This document shows positions 23,517-34,196 of a stretch of DNA of 64,000 nucleotides, piece by piece. Under the pieces are notes generated by a model. The model saw only the letters and a program-made list of their open reading frames with translations, was not told the DNA's origin and did not search any database. The stretch comes from Aurifilum marmelostoma. Taxonomy: Eukaryota > Ascomycota > Sordariomycetes > Diaporthales > Cryphonectriaceae. The translations under genes were made by a program, and so were the position numbers. The first letter of the stretch is position 1; every line of letters begins with the position of its first letter. The stretch spans positions 682,001-746,000 of the forward strand of contig JAMXSV010000017.1 in NCBI GenBank assembly GCA_027559495.1, given 5' to 3'.

Positions 23517-24925
23517 GGTGTCTAGAAAGGAAACAACAACCTTGATCAGCAGACGCAGGACCTGGAGAGTGTGAGTAGTGACGAACCTGTTGAGGTCAGG
23601 GTCAAGTTGGCGAATGATGTGTGTGCTTGTGGGTGGGTGAGTGGGTGACGAATTGGTGGATGAGACTCGGTCGTCCAAGAGCTGCCTTGGGTTTCAGTCG
23701 TGAGTGTATGGAGAATGCGAGAACAAGAAAAGAAGTGGTGGTGAGGCGTTGATATGATTTGATTATGGAGGTAAGGAAGATATGAGAACCAAATAAGGTC
23801 AAGTGCGGGCGAGGTGGGAGGATGTGGAGCAGGACAATGGTTCTTGCCTCGTGGTATGGATGGGCAAGGACAATATTTCCAAGCGCGCCTAGTGGGAAAG
23901 CAGGAGTTGAGAGGAAGCGCGGATCGCGTTGTGCTTGTTGTGAAATATAAGCAGGGTTTCAAAACTGACCTTCTGATGCGGGTTGTTCGATCTGGTTCTT
24001 GGTTTGCTCAGGCAATGAGCCGCCAGATGCGATGTAGTGCAGGTCGTCCGCAGATGCGAGAGGCTGAGGTAGGATCGAGCCGCAAGCTGTTGCCTCTTGG
24101 CTGGCAATGACGAGGTTGGCGAAGGGGGAGATATGAGATGTGAAGGTTTCGTATGCGCTCAAGGTAGAACAGGACCGTATGTTTATTTTAAATCCCCAGC
24201 GGGGTCTGCAGTAAAGTGCTGAAAGCTTGGCAGTCTCGCAAGGAAGCAGCAGACGCTCCAAGAGGGGCGACCTGATCAGTCGAGCCAGTGAGACACCGAA
24301 CAGCTGCCAAACTGTAGACTTGGGAGTGGAGGGGGGGGAGGGGGAAGAAAGTGGTCAAGGAACAAGAGGTTGTGGGGTGGTTGCCAAGCAGAAGAAGTAA
24401 GTGGTGAAGGTTGAAGGTCGACGACTATCAACAACTCCAGGGTTCTGGGGCAATTGGTGAAATGGTGGTAGGGCGGAACCTTGAGGGTTGGCACAACAAC
24501 ACCCAATCTAGCAGCAGACCCACTCTAGGAGGGCCGTTGAAATTCAGCAAAATTCACAGTAGCTCCTGCTGAACCATCCCAATTTTTTTGAAATTTCAGA
24601 GACATCTGCTGGGTGCGCAATGGCTGATGATCCAGGTGGCTGGTTGTCTTGCAGTATCAAGTACTAATGGCTCGGGCGATCAAAGGGAGCCAGGTTGTCT
24701 GCAGAAGCAATGACGAGTGGCTTGCAGAAGCATGAAGCAGCTAGTAGGCAATCAATCAATTAGTTGATGGAGAAAAAAACGCACCCGCGGCAGATTCCTG
24801 GTATGAGGCACACGGGTGGCTGTACAACCAAAGCTGGCAGAGGACTTGATATACCAAAATTGCCGGTATCTCTAGATCTATATGTAGAACAGCCAAATAT
24901 CACGATCATGCCCCTCGCAACCTCC
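23517..24925. other. Intergenic region between two minus-strand genes
   Basis: 1.4 kb holding the upstream region of the uncharacterised gene and the 3' end of the PQ-loop gene. Rich in short TG/GGTG stretches. No gene seen. Confidence 0.5.
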
Positions 24926-25940
24926 TTATTGTAGTGACTTTTCGAATGGCGTCCGGCGGCCACTCACCATCGAACTTCCATTCGTGGCCGGCAGGGGCAG
25001 GACTGTGTTCTTTTCCATGGGTTGCTCCATGTGCAGCGAGCCGTCTTCTTTCAGCTTGTGATCCCCGTTTCCGTACATCAGATACTGAATTCCTAGGAAG
25101 CAGTCGCAGCCCGCCTGGAACATACCGCACAGTTTGAAAGCCCAAGGGATCTCTGTCGTCGAGGTGAAGAACCAAAACATCTTCATGGCGTCTCCTGCCA
25201 GCCAGCTAGCCAACACTGACACCCGGAAGCCCTTGCAGGATCGTGAGCGGGCGTTGGCGAAAATTTGCGGCAGGGGCAACGTCGCCTCGACTGAAAGACC
25301 AACGTAGCCCAACAGGACTGAGTATAAAGCGTAGATACTGGCAAAGGGTGCGAGGATGAGCTCGAGTGCCGTGAGGGCGATGAAGAGGTACAGCAAGAAC
25401 TGCCAGTACCTAAAGGGCGAACAGTGTCAGCATGCCGAATACACACAAGTCTTACAGAGGAGGCGATTTGGACACCACATACGGTTTGGGTGACCTCCAC
25501 TGCCAGAACTGGTATGGCCTCCGTCTTTCCCAGAGCCCTTCTTTTGACGCGCCGGCGAATGGTAGAGCGGCGTCACCGCCCTTGGACGCGGGCCCTGGCC
25601 GGTGATCCAGTGCAATCTTGAGGAGCAGGAGCTGCATGATCACCATGAGAAACGATTGGATCAGGAGAGCGCCGTCGAATCGGGCACCGGGGTAGTAGAA
25701 TATCCTGTCGACGTTCAATTGTCAGTATAGGAAGAGCACCGGGAGCCGATCGCTCGAAGACTCTACTGGGTCGCACCTGAAAAAGGACGCTACTAGCATA
25801 ATGAGCGGTATGTCGAGGGAGAAGCCCGCGCTGGACTTGTTCCGGTGCATCGAGAGAGCCTGATCACTGTACGACAGGACAGGCGACATGATCAGGAAGA
25901 GAGGGGCACAATAGCCCGCGAAAGAGGTGAGCCATCGCAT
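24926..25940 (-). CDS. ANY1: PQ-loop repeat membrane protein, ANY1/CFS1-like
   Basis: Three exons on the minus strand (25940-25777, 25704-25456, 25409-24926) encode 298 residues. The first PQ-loop-type motif is SYSDQALSMHRNKSSAGFSL with DIPLIMLVASFFRIFYYPGA completed across intron 1. The second copy is YVGLSVEATLPLPQIFANAR with SRSCKGFRVSVLASWLAGDA. Seven hydrophobic segments fit the family. ANY1/CFS1 of yeast (YMR010W) is a Golgi/endosomal PQ-loop protein that acts on phospholipid asymmetry in opposition to flippases; transfer of that role is by family. The start at 25940 (MRWLTSFAGYCAPLFLIMSP) is the first ATG of the conserved part. A GTGAGT at 24967-24962 could act as a donor near the C terminus, but the uninterrupted tail ending RRTPFEKSLQ is simpler. 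Confidence 0.85.
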
Positions 25941-27380
25941 CGTGGAATTCCCAAATGACGCCTCGTCGGAGAAAAGGGGCAGCAACGCGGTCGCGACGGA
26001 TATCGGGGCAAGGGTACGCTTCGATAGGACTGAGAAGGAGCGGGGCAAGATCGAGAACGCGTCGACAGCAGTGTTGATGCCAGCTGAAAGCGACCAACGT
26101 TGAGAGGAGAGCGAGGCCAGAGGTCGAGAGGAACAATTCGAGGAAGCGCGAAAGCTACTATTTGGCCTGTGTTCGGAAAAGAATGGTCCACTTTTAGCAC
26201 AGCACCAGCGGCAGTTCGCATAGATTAGAGGGCCCGGTCGTCGAGGGGCGCCGGCCGCTATCGCCACGGTAGCGGTAATGTACCGTGTATGAAGTACTGC
26301 GTTTGTACTTACTGTACTCTAGCAGTAGAGGCGGTGCCAGGGGCCGCGGGCCGTCTGTCAGCAACACCTTTACAAGGATCCTGTTGCGCTTGTTGTAATT
26401 TTTAGATAGGGCCATAAACAACTGCTGACCCATGCCCACTCTCCCAACGACGCTAATACATTCTCTCAACGGTGTTCTCTTGATATTTCCAACATTTAGT
26501 CCCCCCAGGAGCAATGTTTGAAGATGTAACAAGCACTCTCGCACGGCCTATTCCATGCCAGCACTATGGTCCTGATTGCTCAACGACGTCGACTCGGTAA
26601 GTTTTGATTTAATGCTTGCAGGTCTCGCCTGGTCGAAACCGTCTTCCGTCGGCGACCCATCCGTCCACATTGAGACCAAGCACACTCATATCATCATAAG
26701 CCACTGAAATACACCCATGTAGGTGCAGACACAGTAGATCTTCCATCAGCAAACAAGTCAATGATTGGGACGAATGCGCGACCGGCCTAATAGATAGCGC
26801 TATCCCTTCTCTGTCGGACAAGATCTATTAATCTATCTACTAATCTCGTCATCTAGAGCTATACGTCCAACAATCATCTTTATCTACACTTGAAGTGACA
26901 GGAGCTGGCGTACACATGAACGTCATTGATTCTGTTTCTGGAGTCTTCAGGGAAACAGATAATAGAAACATTGTCCCTTTTCTGCCTCGTGGAACGCCGC
27001 CAACTATACTTCCATCATCAAAAACGCCAGCTCTCAAGACATACCATGACAGGGTGACTCCTGCGTCCTGATATCATTTGTCTTCTTGTCTCTTCACACA
27101 TTAAGAAAAAGAATAATCGTGTACAAGCCGCATTGCTGTCATGAATTTGCCGTCAAAGTGATGACTCAAAAGAACAAAAAACAAAGGTGCTGATTTTGAT
27201 CCCCAACCACTACCACGGGCATGGTCTGATCAGCACGTATAGTGTAAAAGTATCGACACAAACCATCGCACAAAGTAAAATGGCGGGCAGATCTGCAGAA
27301 ATCAGAAGTAAGGGCAAGGAGAATGCGCCGAAAGCTGGGATTCCCCAGCGCATCTGCGGAGTCAGTCCGCCCTGAGCCGC
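25941..27380. other. Intergenic region between ANY1-like and RAD16
   Basis: 1.4 kb, upstream of the PQ-loop gene and downstream of RAD16, both minus strand. An open frame continues upstream of the ANY1 start but has no ATG and no conserved content. Nothing else supportable. Confidence 0.5.
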
Positions 27381-30300
27381 TCATGATCCGCGGAAAAGGA
27401 ACTGAAGGTCCTCCGGACTCAATGACTCCATAGCCGCGTCATCCGAGTTGATGGTCGAGTTGATCATGTTTGTCTTCTTCTCCTGGAGGAGAACCATACG
27501 ACTCTCGACCGAGTCCTCGATGCAGAGGCGAGTGATGGTGCATGGGCGCGTCTGTCCGATGCGGTGGCACCGGTCGGCAGACTGCCACTCAGCCGCTGGA
27601 TTCCACCATCTGCAATTATCAAGTTAGTACTTGATACGTAATGTATTTGAGGATGCAGACTTACGGATCGACAATGAAGACATGAGAAGCCTCCGTGAGG
27701 TTGAGCGCCACGCCACCAGCCTTGAGGGACACCAAGAAGCACTCCACGTCCACATTCGTCATAAAGTGGTTGATGGACGCCGCGCGCTGAGCTGGAGTCA
27801 TGGAGCCATCCAGCATCACAGTTGAAATTCCTGCGCGGCGCAAGCGCCACTCGATGAGCTGCAGCATGGTTGTGAACTGGGAGAAAATGATCGACTTGTG
27901 GGTGGCTTTGTCGGAGCGAAGCTTGTGCAGCTCGCGGACCAGCAGCTCGATCTTGGAGGACGAAGTCCATTTCTCCATCTTGATTCGATTGATGATGCTC
28001 GACTTCCTAACAAGAGTCTCATCTTGCTCGATCTCAGGTTGCTCAAGATCAATGGACAGCGGAATGTGGCAGCGGGGGCAGTCAGGCTGATCCTGAGAGT
28101 TGAGGTACGCCTTCGCACATGCGCGACAGAAGTCATGCTTACACCTAGACCGTATGGCTTCTTCAGCGGGCTCGTCGCAGATAATGCACTGCAGGACATT
28201 CTGCCCCTCCGCTGCGTTCTTCTTCAGGATGAGATCAGGGTGATCCGCGACCTGTCTCATTTGCATGATGAGACCAAAGATGTTGGCGTAGTTGTTGAGA
28301 AGAACACCCTGAGCAACGTATGTGTCGAAGTTCCGACGTCCATTGGTCATGATACTGTTGGCAAAGTCATTCTCTGCGGCGCCGAAGAACTGGCGGTCCA
28401 CAAAGATCTCCTTGACGGGCAACTCCATGGAGTTGGTGTGATCCTTCTTGAGACGGCGCAACATGATTCGGTCGGTCATCATGCGGAGCTTCTGGAAAGC
28501 CTCTCTGCCAGGACCAAAGTTACCGTAGCGTTGGATAGGGTTCAAGAGCTCTACAAGCCGTGTCAGTGAGCCAAGTAGGCACGTGTATAGAGAATAGGCA
28601 TACCTTGATTGAAAACACTGATATGTTGCATAGCGCTGTGCTTGCAGCCCTTACACACGTGCTCTTCGTCCATGTCCCAGTTGAGAGACTCGCAAGGACA
28701 GTGCTTGCAGAAGTACGATGCGAAGGGGTGAATGTTGAGGAATCTGATCAGACTGAAGAACTCGCCGATGCGGTTCTGGAGAGGTGTGCCGGTGAGACAC
28801 CAGCGGTAATCAACCTTCAAAGCGAAGCAGGCCTTTGCTGTCATGGTCGTACGGGTTTTGATACAATGAGCCTCGTCCAAGATCACCCGGTGGAACTGGA
28901 TAGCGTGGATCAACGATTTCTCTTTGTGCAGGCCGTCCTTTCTCTTGAAGCCTTTCTCCTGCTTCCTGAACAAGGACTCCAAGCTGTTGTAAGACATCAT
29001 GATAACGTCGTATTTCTTCAAGTCCTTGACCGACTTGGCTTTGGCCTTGGGATTCGTGCCGTGATAGACGAGCGTCTTCAGTGTTCCGTCGGTATAGCTG
29101 TCAATTTCGCTGACCCATTGCATGAGAGCGACCGGTGGGACTAGCACAAGCGTGGGTTGCTTGGCAGGATAATCGCTCATGATGAGGCTGACAGCCTGAA
29201 TGGTCTTCCCAAGGCCCATCTCATCGCCTAAAAGGCCGCCCTTCCACTTGGTCTTTTCCATGGCTTTCATCCAGGCAAGGCCCTCCAGCTGGAAGGGTTT
29301 GAGGTGGCGAGAAATGGTCTTCGGCTGCTCAGCCTTACCGGCATTCAGGCGTGTCATCTTCTCGAGGTCATCCCACATAGTCTTAAGAAGTGGATGATTC
29401 AACTCCAGCTTGCCTCGAACGGTCTGTTGGCCCTTCTTATTCTTGTATGCCGAGAAGCCGCGACGAGAGGCGCCCCGAATCCTACTCGGTTGATCTCCTG
29501 CATCATCGTCTTCCGACATGCCTTCGTCGTCATCAGTAGCTTTGAAGTCATCACTGCTGAGTGCGTCCAAAACGGAGTCATCTGTCTCTGGAATGATATC
29601 CTTCTTGGTTCGCCTTGCAACCTGCCGCTTGCTCGGGACTAGATCGTGTCAGCAGGTGATGGACTGCAACAGGGTGGTTTGGATCACTTCCACAGAATAA
29701 GAAAGGATCATGTAGACCATCAACATACCAGATACATCGTCGTCATCGTCAGAGAACACAGTCGCAGCCATCTTACCCTTGCCCTTGCCCGTGACGGTTT
29801 TCTGCTTCTTAGCGGGGGGTTGTAATAGTCGAAGTCGGAGTCAGCAAGGAAATCATCATCGGTATCAGACACGACAGATTTTGCTGCTGTGCGACCACGC
29901 CGAGGCGGGCCTGCACTGACAGCCTTGCCTTTGCCTTTAGTGTGGACAACCAAAGCATCGTCACTGTCCTCAACTGCATCGTAACCGAATGGATCCTGGC
30001 CACCGTCAAAGGTCAGGGCCTCAGCAGCCTGTCGATCGAGCTCCTCTTGCAGTTGTCGAGCCACCTTCTCGTCGTTGTTGGTGCCTGCGGCACTGGGAGA
30101 CAAGTCCAACATCTCATCGTCACTATCGGCAACTTCCATCAACCCACGCTTTCGATTGGAGCCGTTTCCCTTAAAGAATTCTCTTGCTTTCTGCATGGCA
30201 TCAGAAGTGTCCTTGCGATTCTTCACCACAGGAATTACGACCTCAATTCTTCCAGCACGAGTCGACTTCTCTGGAGCAGGCGTGGGCACATTGCTAGTGA

Positions 30301-30604
30301 GCGGGGTCGAGTATCCCGAGGCAGACTCTGAATAGTTTGAGGTGGAGGCAGAGGAGCGTGAATCTCTGCTGACGGTTGCATCGGTAGAAGTACGTGCCTT
30401 GCCCGGGCGACCGCGAGGGCGCTTGAGGAGATTCGCGGTGTTGGCTGAGGCGCTGGGAGAGGCGGAGGCGGGCTCGGCTAGCAAATGCAGGTCAGTCTCA
30501 CGGTGCTCAGTCTTGCTCCATTACGATGCCTCTATTCATCGCCGAGGTCAACACTTACCCATAGCACCAGCTTGGACAGACCGAGAACTCCTAGTTCGCG
30601 CCAT
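27381..30604 (-). CDS. RAD16: DNA repair protein RAD16 (SNF2 ATPase with RING), frame broken once
   Basis: Five exons on the minus strand: 30604-30559, 30477-29729, 29638-28604, 28550-27665, 27609-27381. Rad16 is the SNF2-family translocase of the Rad7-Rad16 complex, which with Abf1 or a cullin E3 supports repair of untranscribed DNA. Visible features: low-complexity acidic N terminus; Walker A region GGLLGDEMGLGKT near residue 405; DEAH near 520; a C3HC4 RING starting CIICDEPAEEAIRSRCKHDF inserted between the helicase lobes near 735-780; motif V/VI region KAGGVALNLTEASHVFIVDP followed by WWNPAAEWQSADRCHRIGQT. The exons sum to one base short of a whole frame. The break is at a run of six C (29819-29814, minus strand), before which the protein reads DSDFDYYNPP and after which it reads AKKQKTVTGKGKGK. 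With one more base there the protein is 981 residues. Confidence 0.93.
29814..29819 (-). other. RAD16: Probable 1-base indel in RAD16 (C homopolymer)
   Basis: Upstream and downstream exon-2 frames are both clearly RAD16-like but offset by one. The switch falls at a run of six C on the coding strand. A base-call or assembly error is the simplest explanation; a natural frameshift allele, or an intron with a poor donor (GTGTCT), is possible. Confidence 0.75.
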
Positions 30605-31443
30605 CTTGAAGGCTAAGATCAGGTTTGCCTCTGCAGGCAATGGTACCGTCAAAGGTGTAATGGTACCGTCAAAGGTGTAATCCGAGGCGACCCGTCCGTC
30701 AATCAAGTTGGGATGGTAATGGCGAGGAGTGATGTCCTGAGAAGGACCACGGCCAGAGAAGTGTCTGGCTGCTGCTCGGCTGGAAAGACAGGGCAGTGAC
30801 TGTAGGGAGCAGAACAGCAAAGAAATCGTCCCTTTGGCGTAGTAAAGTTTGAAAAACAAGCGGCTTTCATGCCTGTTAGGGGCGCTCTTTCCTTTCAGTT
30901 GGAGTCTGGGAGGTTGCCACCCAATGCCTCGCGTCCTAGTCTGGCGCGCTATCATGTGGAAAGGTGGGTCCCATAAAGGCAAAATCCCATTTACCAGCGC
31001 AAGCCGGGACAAAATACCTGTGCTAAGCGGGGCAGCGTAAGCACTTAGACCCGCCTGGGGTTAGTGGACCTCAGTGCCTACCACCGTAAAGTGCTTGCAT
31101 GAATGACAAGCACGGGATAGCGCGTCCCCTACGCGCCTGCATCTCCCGCCTTCTTTGCATCCCTGGAGGCTTAGTCTAAGACCAAACTTGTATCTCTTTT
31201 TTTCCCTTCTTCTTCTTGTCTGTAACCGTTGCCACGCAGCCAGTCACCCCGCTTTTGAACATTCTTTCAATTTCTTCTCAACGATTTCCGCATTAGCCGC
31301 ACCTCACCTCACCTCGGATAAAGACCCAGCAAACCTTGCATGCCTTCCAGTCTCGGCATGACCAAGTCCATCTGACCTCTCCCGGTATAACACCATCATT
31401 CGTCGCCTTGTCAGCCGCAATCCTACAAGTCACAAACACGAAG
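30605..31443. promoter_or_regulatory. Shared divergent promoter region of RAD16 and RAD7
   Basis: 839 bases between the two start codons, the only space available for both upstream regions. It includes an exact 20-bp tandem duplication close to the RAD16 start, a GGGGTTAG at 31057-31064, and a CT-rich leader before RAD7 (about 31190-31440). Which elements drive which gene cannot be read from sequence. Confidence 0.7.
30641..30680 (-). repeat. Exact 20-bp tandem duplication upstream of RAD16
   Basis: TGGTACCGTCAAAGGTGTAA occurs at 30641-30660 and again at 30661-30680 with no mismatch. It lies 37-76 bases upstream of the RAD16 start codon, so in its 5' leader or core promoter. Confidence 0.97.
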
Positions 31444-33536
31444 ATGGCCCGCATTACGAGGGCTGGTCAACAGCGCGTCCAGGCTGCTCAACAGCAAGCC
31501 CCAAGTACTACCTCTGCTGCTCAGGGTGCACATGCCCAGATGACAAACACAGCGCCGTCCAATAGTGTACCAAGCACTATCAGCCAGGCTGCTTCTATGC
31601 AAATCGTTGCCGTGCAGACTGCCACATCTCAAGCAGTAAGTGCGCAGAACAACCAGTCTGTGCAGAGCGTCACGCGCCGAGGTCGGACCATCAGAGGTCC
31701 CCAGTCTGCATTGACAGACTTTTTGGCCAGTCACAATATCGATGCCACCCAAATCCGTCTCGATTACGCACGTCGCAGAGATGAAGCCAATGCACAAACC
31801 CAACGAGACGATGACGATGATGCTGGTGAGGGACCGTCGAACTCCAATGTCAACGGTGCTGGTGGGGATGTCGAAGGTGCAGGTGAACTCGGCCGCAAGC
31901 GTAAATTGGATCAGCAAAAGGCTATTGATAAGATCAAGTCTTCTAAACGCTACCAAAAACGCAAGAAGCGTCTTGCGGATTCTGACGAAGAAGCTGATTT
32001 GCTCGACGAGCTGATGAGGGCCAGTGCCCCACAGCCTGGGCAAATGGCAAACTGTACGTGTCGCTCAAAGCTCTCTTATACCCATGGCTTATTGCAATGA
32101 CTGAACGGAAACACGGAACAGGCGAAATGTGTCAAGTTAGGTTCACAGTCACACCCTACACTCGCGAGACACCTTCTGGCGGTCTCCTGTGCACACCCTG
32201 TGGCAAGAAGCTCGAGAAGGAGGAGGAGGGCCCAGCCAAGAAGAAGAAGAAACCAGCTCCTGGCGGCCCGGTCGGTCGTCGCCGCAAGAATCAAAGCAGC
32301 ATGTTGGACGGTACCTATGTCATCGGGGCCAAGAGTCTCATGAGTCTCTGCATTGAGACCCTCGCCAAGAACATCGACCTAGCAGACGATCTAGGCGAGT
32401 TGCCGCCCCGCATGGTCGACAAAATCTCTCGCTCGCTTTCCAAGAAGCGTCTGATGGACCAGAATACCCTCAATCTTTTTCTCCAACCAACAGCTCGTGA
32501 GGTTACAGTCTACGACGCGACCAAATTGAGCTCAGACGACCTGATCCGCATCTTTCAGCTCGTGCCCAATATGAGAGGCCTGAAATTGAAGAATGCCATC
32601 CAGTTCAAGGATGAGGTCCTGGATTATGCTCTCTCGCGGGATCAGCTCGAACTCCATTCACTACATGTCCACGGCGCCAACCTCCTGAGTAATGATATGT
32701 GGAAAAAATATTTAACTACCAAGGGTCAGCCTTTACAGTCACTGCAGGTCTATTATACGGACAAGCATTTCGATGATGGGTGTCTGGCGGTGCTCAAGAA
32801 TGCAGCTCCCTCACTGAAGCGAATCAAGGTCTACCATAACCAGGCGATTAGCGGCGAAGGTGTCCGAGAGTTGGGCCACCTCGAGAACCTGCAACACTTG
32901 AGCATCAATCTTCACAAGAATGTGCACTCTGACATCTGGGTCGACGTGCTTAGCAAAATCGGCGGCGGACTCAAGACCCTTTCTTTACGCGTGGCACCGG
33001 AGCTCGACAATACAGTCCTCGATGCTATCCATGCCAACTGTCACACATTATCGAAACTCCGTATCACTGACAGTGAGGCGATGACCGACGCCGGCTTTGC
33101 CCGTCTTTTCACCGGTTGGAAAAACCCTGGTCTTGTCTTTCTTGACCTACAAAAGTGTCGGCAACTCGACTCTGCCAATCCCCGCGAAAACCCGGACGGC
33201 ATAGGTCTGTGTTCTGATGGCTTCAAAGCTCTCATGGCCCATTCTGGTCGTACTCTGCGCAATCTGAACATTCATGCGTGCCGCCACATCACAAGCAAGG
33301 CCTTCGAGGAGGTTTTCAGCCCCAAGAACACGTATCCCTCGCTCCAGGAGCTCGAACTCAGCTTCTGTGAGGAGGTCACGGACCTCGTTGTCGGCAGCAT
33401 CTTCCGCAGCTGTCCAAACCTGAAAGAGCTGAATGTCTTTGGCTGTATGAGACTCAAGGATGTGCGTGTGCCCAGGGGCAAGATTCTTGTTGGCATGCCC
33501 AATGCCCTCGGCATGGTCATCGAGGGACAGGATTGA
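31444..33536 (+). CDS. RAD7: DNA repair protein RAD7 (LRR subunit of the GG-NER complex)
   Basis: Two exons (31444-32053, 32122-33536; intron 32054-32121) encode 674 residues. The N terminus is low-complexity and polar, with a basic patch (KSSKRYQKRKKRLADSDEEA). A CxxC...CxxC zinc-type motif, CEMCQVRFTVTPYTRETPSG then GLLCTPCGKK, spans the splice junction: the first Cys codon is split by the intron. From about residue 300 to the end there are repeated leucine-rich units (LGHLENLQHLSINLHKNVH, TLRNLNIHACRHITSKAF, YPSLQELELSFCEEVTDLVV). This is the Rad7 architecture: an LRR protein that partners Rad16 in global-genome nucleotide excision repair and in an Elongin C-cullin ubiquitin ligase. An in-frame upstream frame exists, but 31444 starts MARITRAGQQRVQ in good context (AAGATGG). 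Confidence 0.93.
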
Positions 33537-34196
33537 GCCGACTGCTACGACTGTGTGTCTTGATTTCTATGGACAATCAAGGTGTTTCAAGCAAGGTGGT
33601 CTTTGTGTTTGATACTGGTTGACAGGATTGCACGGCAGGTTGCCATCCGGCCCAAGCGGTCGATGTATTAGCAGAAGCTTATGGTGTATCTGGGCCGTTT
33701 GACGATATCGACCGAGGAAAATGAGCATATAGGGGTTTTTATTGCATGAGAGGTTATAGCAGTGTAGCCCTGAGCCCAGGGCAGCTAAATTTCTGAACTG
33801 CAACGGATCATCCGTACTGACACGACGCCATGCTGTGCTTTGAATGTTCCCGCTGGTGCTGCAGGGCTGTAGGCGTCGCTGGCGAGTGCTGTGCATTCCC
33901 TTTTAAGACCTAGTCCTTGACCAAAAAGCGCCCGAGCAGATGAATATGGGTACACCGAATCGAAAAACATCCTCAGCAGCAGGTCGGTTTCGCGGACGCT
34001 TCCGCCAAGCAGCAATATAGAATCAGCGAGGCCAACGCCCATCTCTTCAGCAAGACACTATACATTTCGTCTACCTGAGAAAATCAGCATGCTCTTTCTT
34101 CGTTCTTATGAATAACAACTATGCCACCCACGTCAATCGATGTTACCAGCTTTACCCTGCCGTGCCAACATCGCCGCCTCTCTGATCTCCGTCCTC
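33537..34196. other. Convergent 3' intergenic region (RAD7 / SYG1)
   Basis: 660 bases between the stop codons of RAD7 (plus) and the SYG1-like gene (minus). Presumed 3' UTRs and terminators; no gene seen. Confidence 0.5.

Noticed and set aside
24962..24967. Extra splice donor (GTGAGT) near the 3' end of the ANY1-like gene
   Set aside because: No convincing acceptor and continuation downstream; the uninterrupted frame ends with a plausible polar tail.
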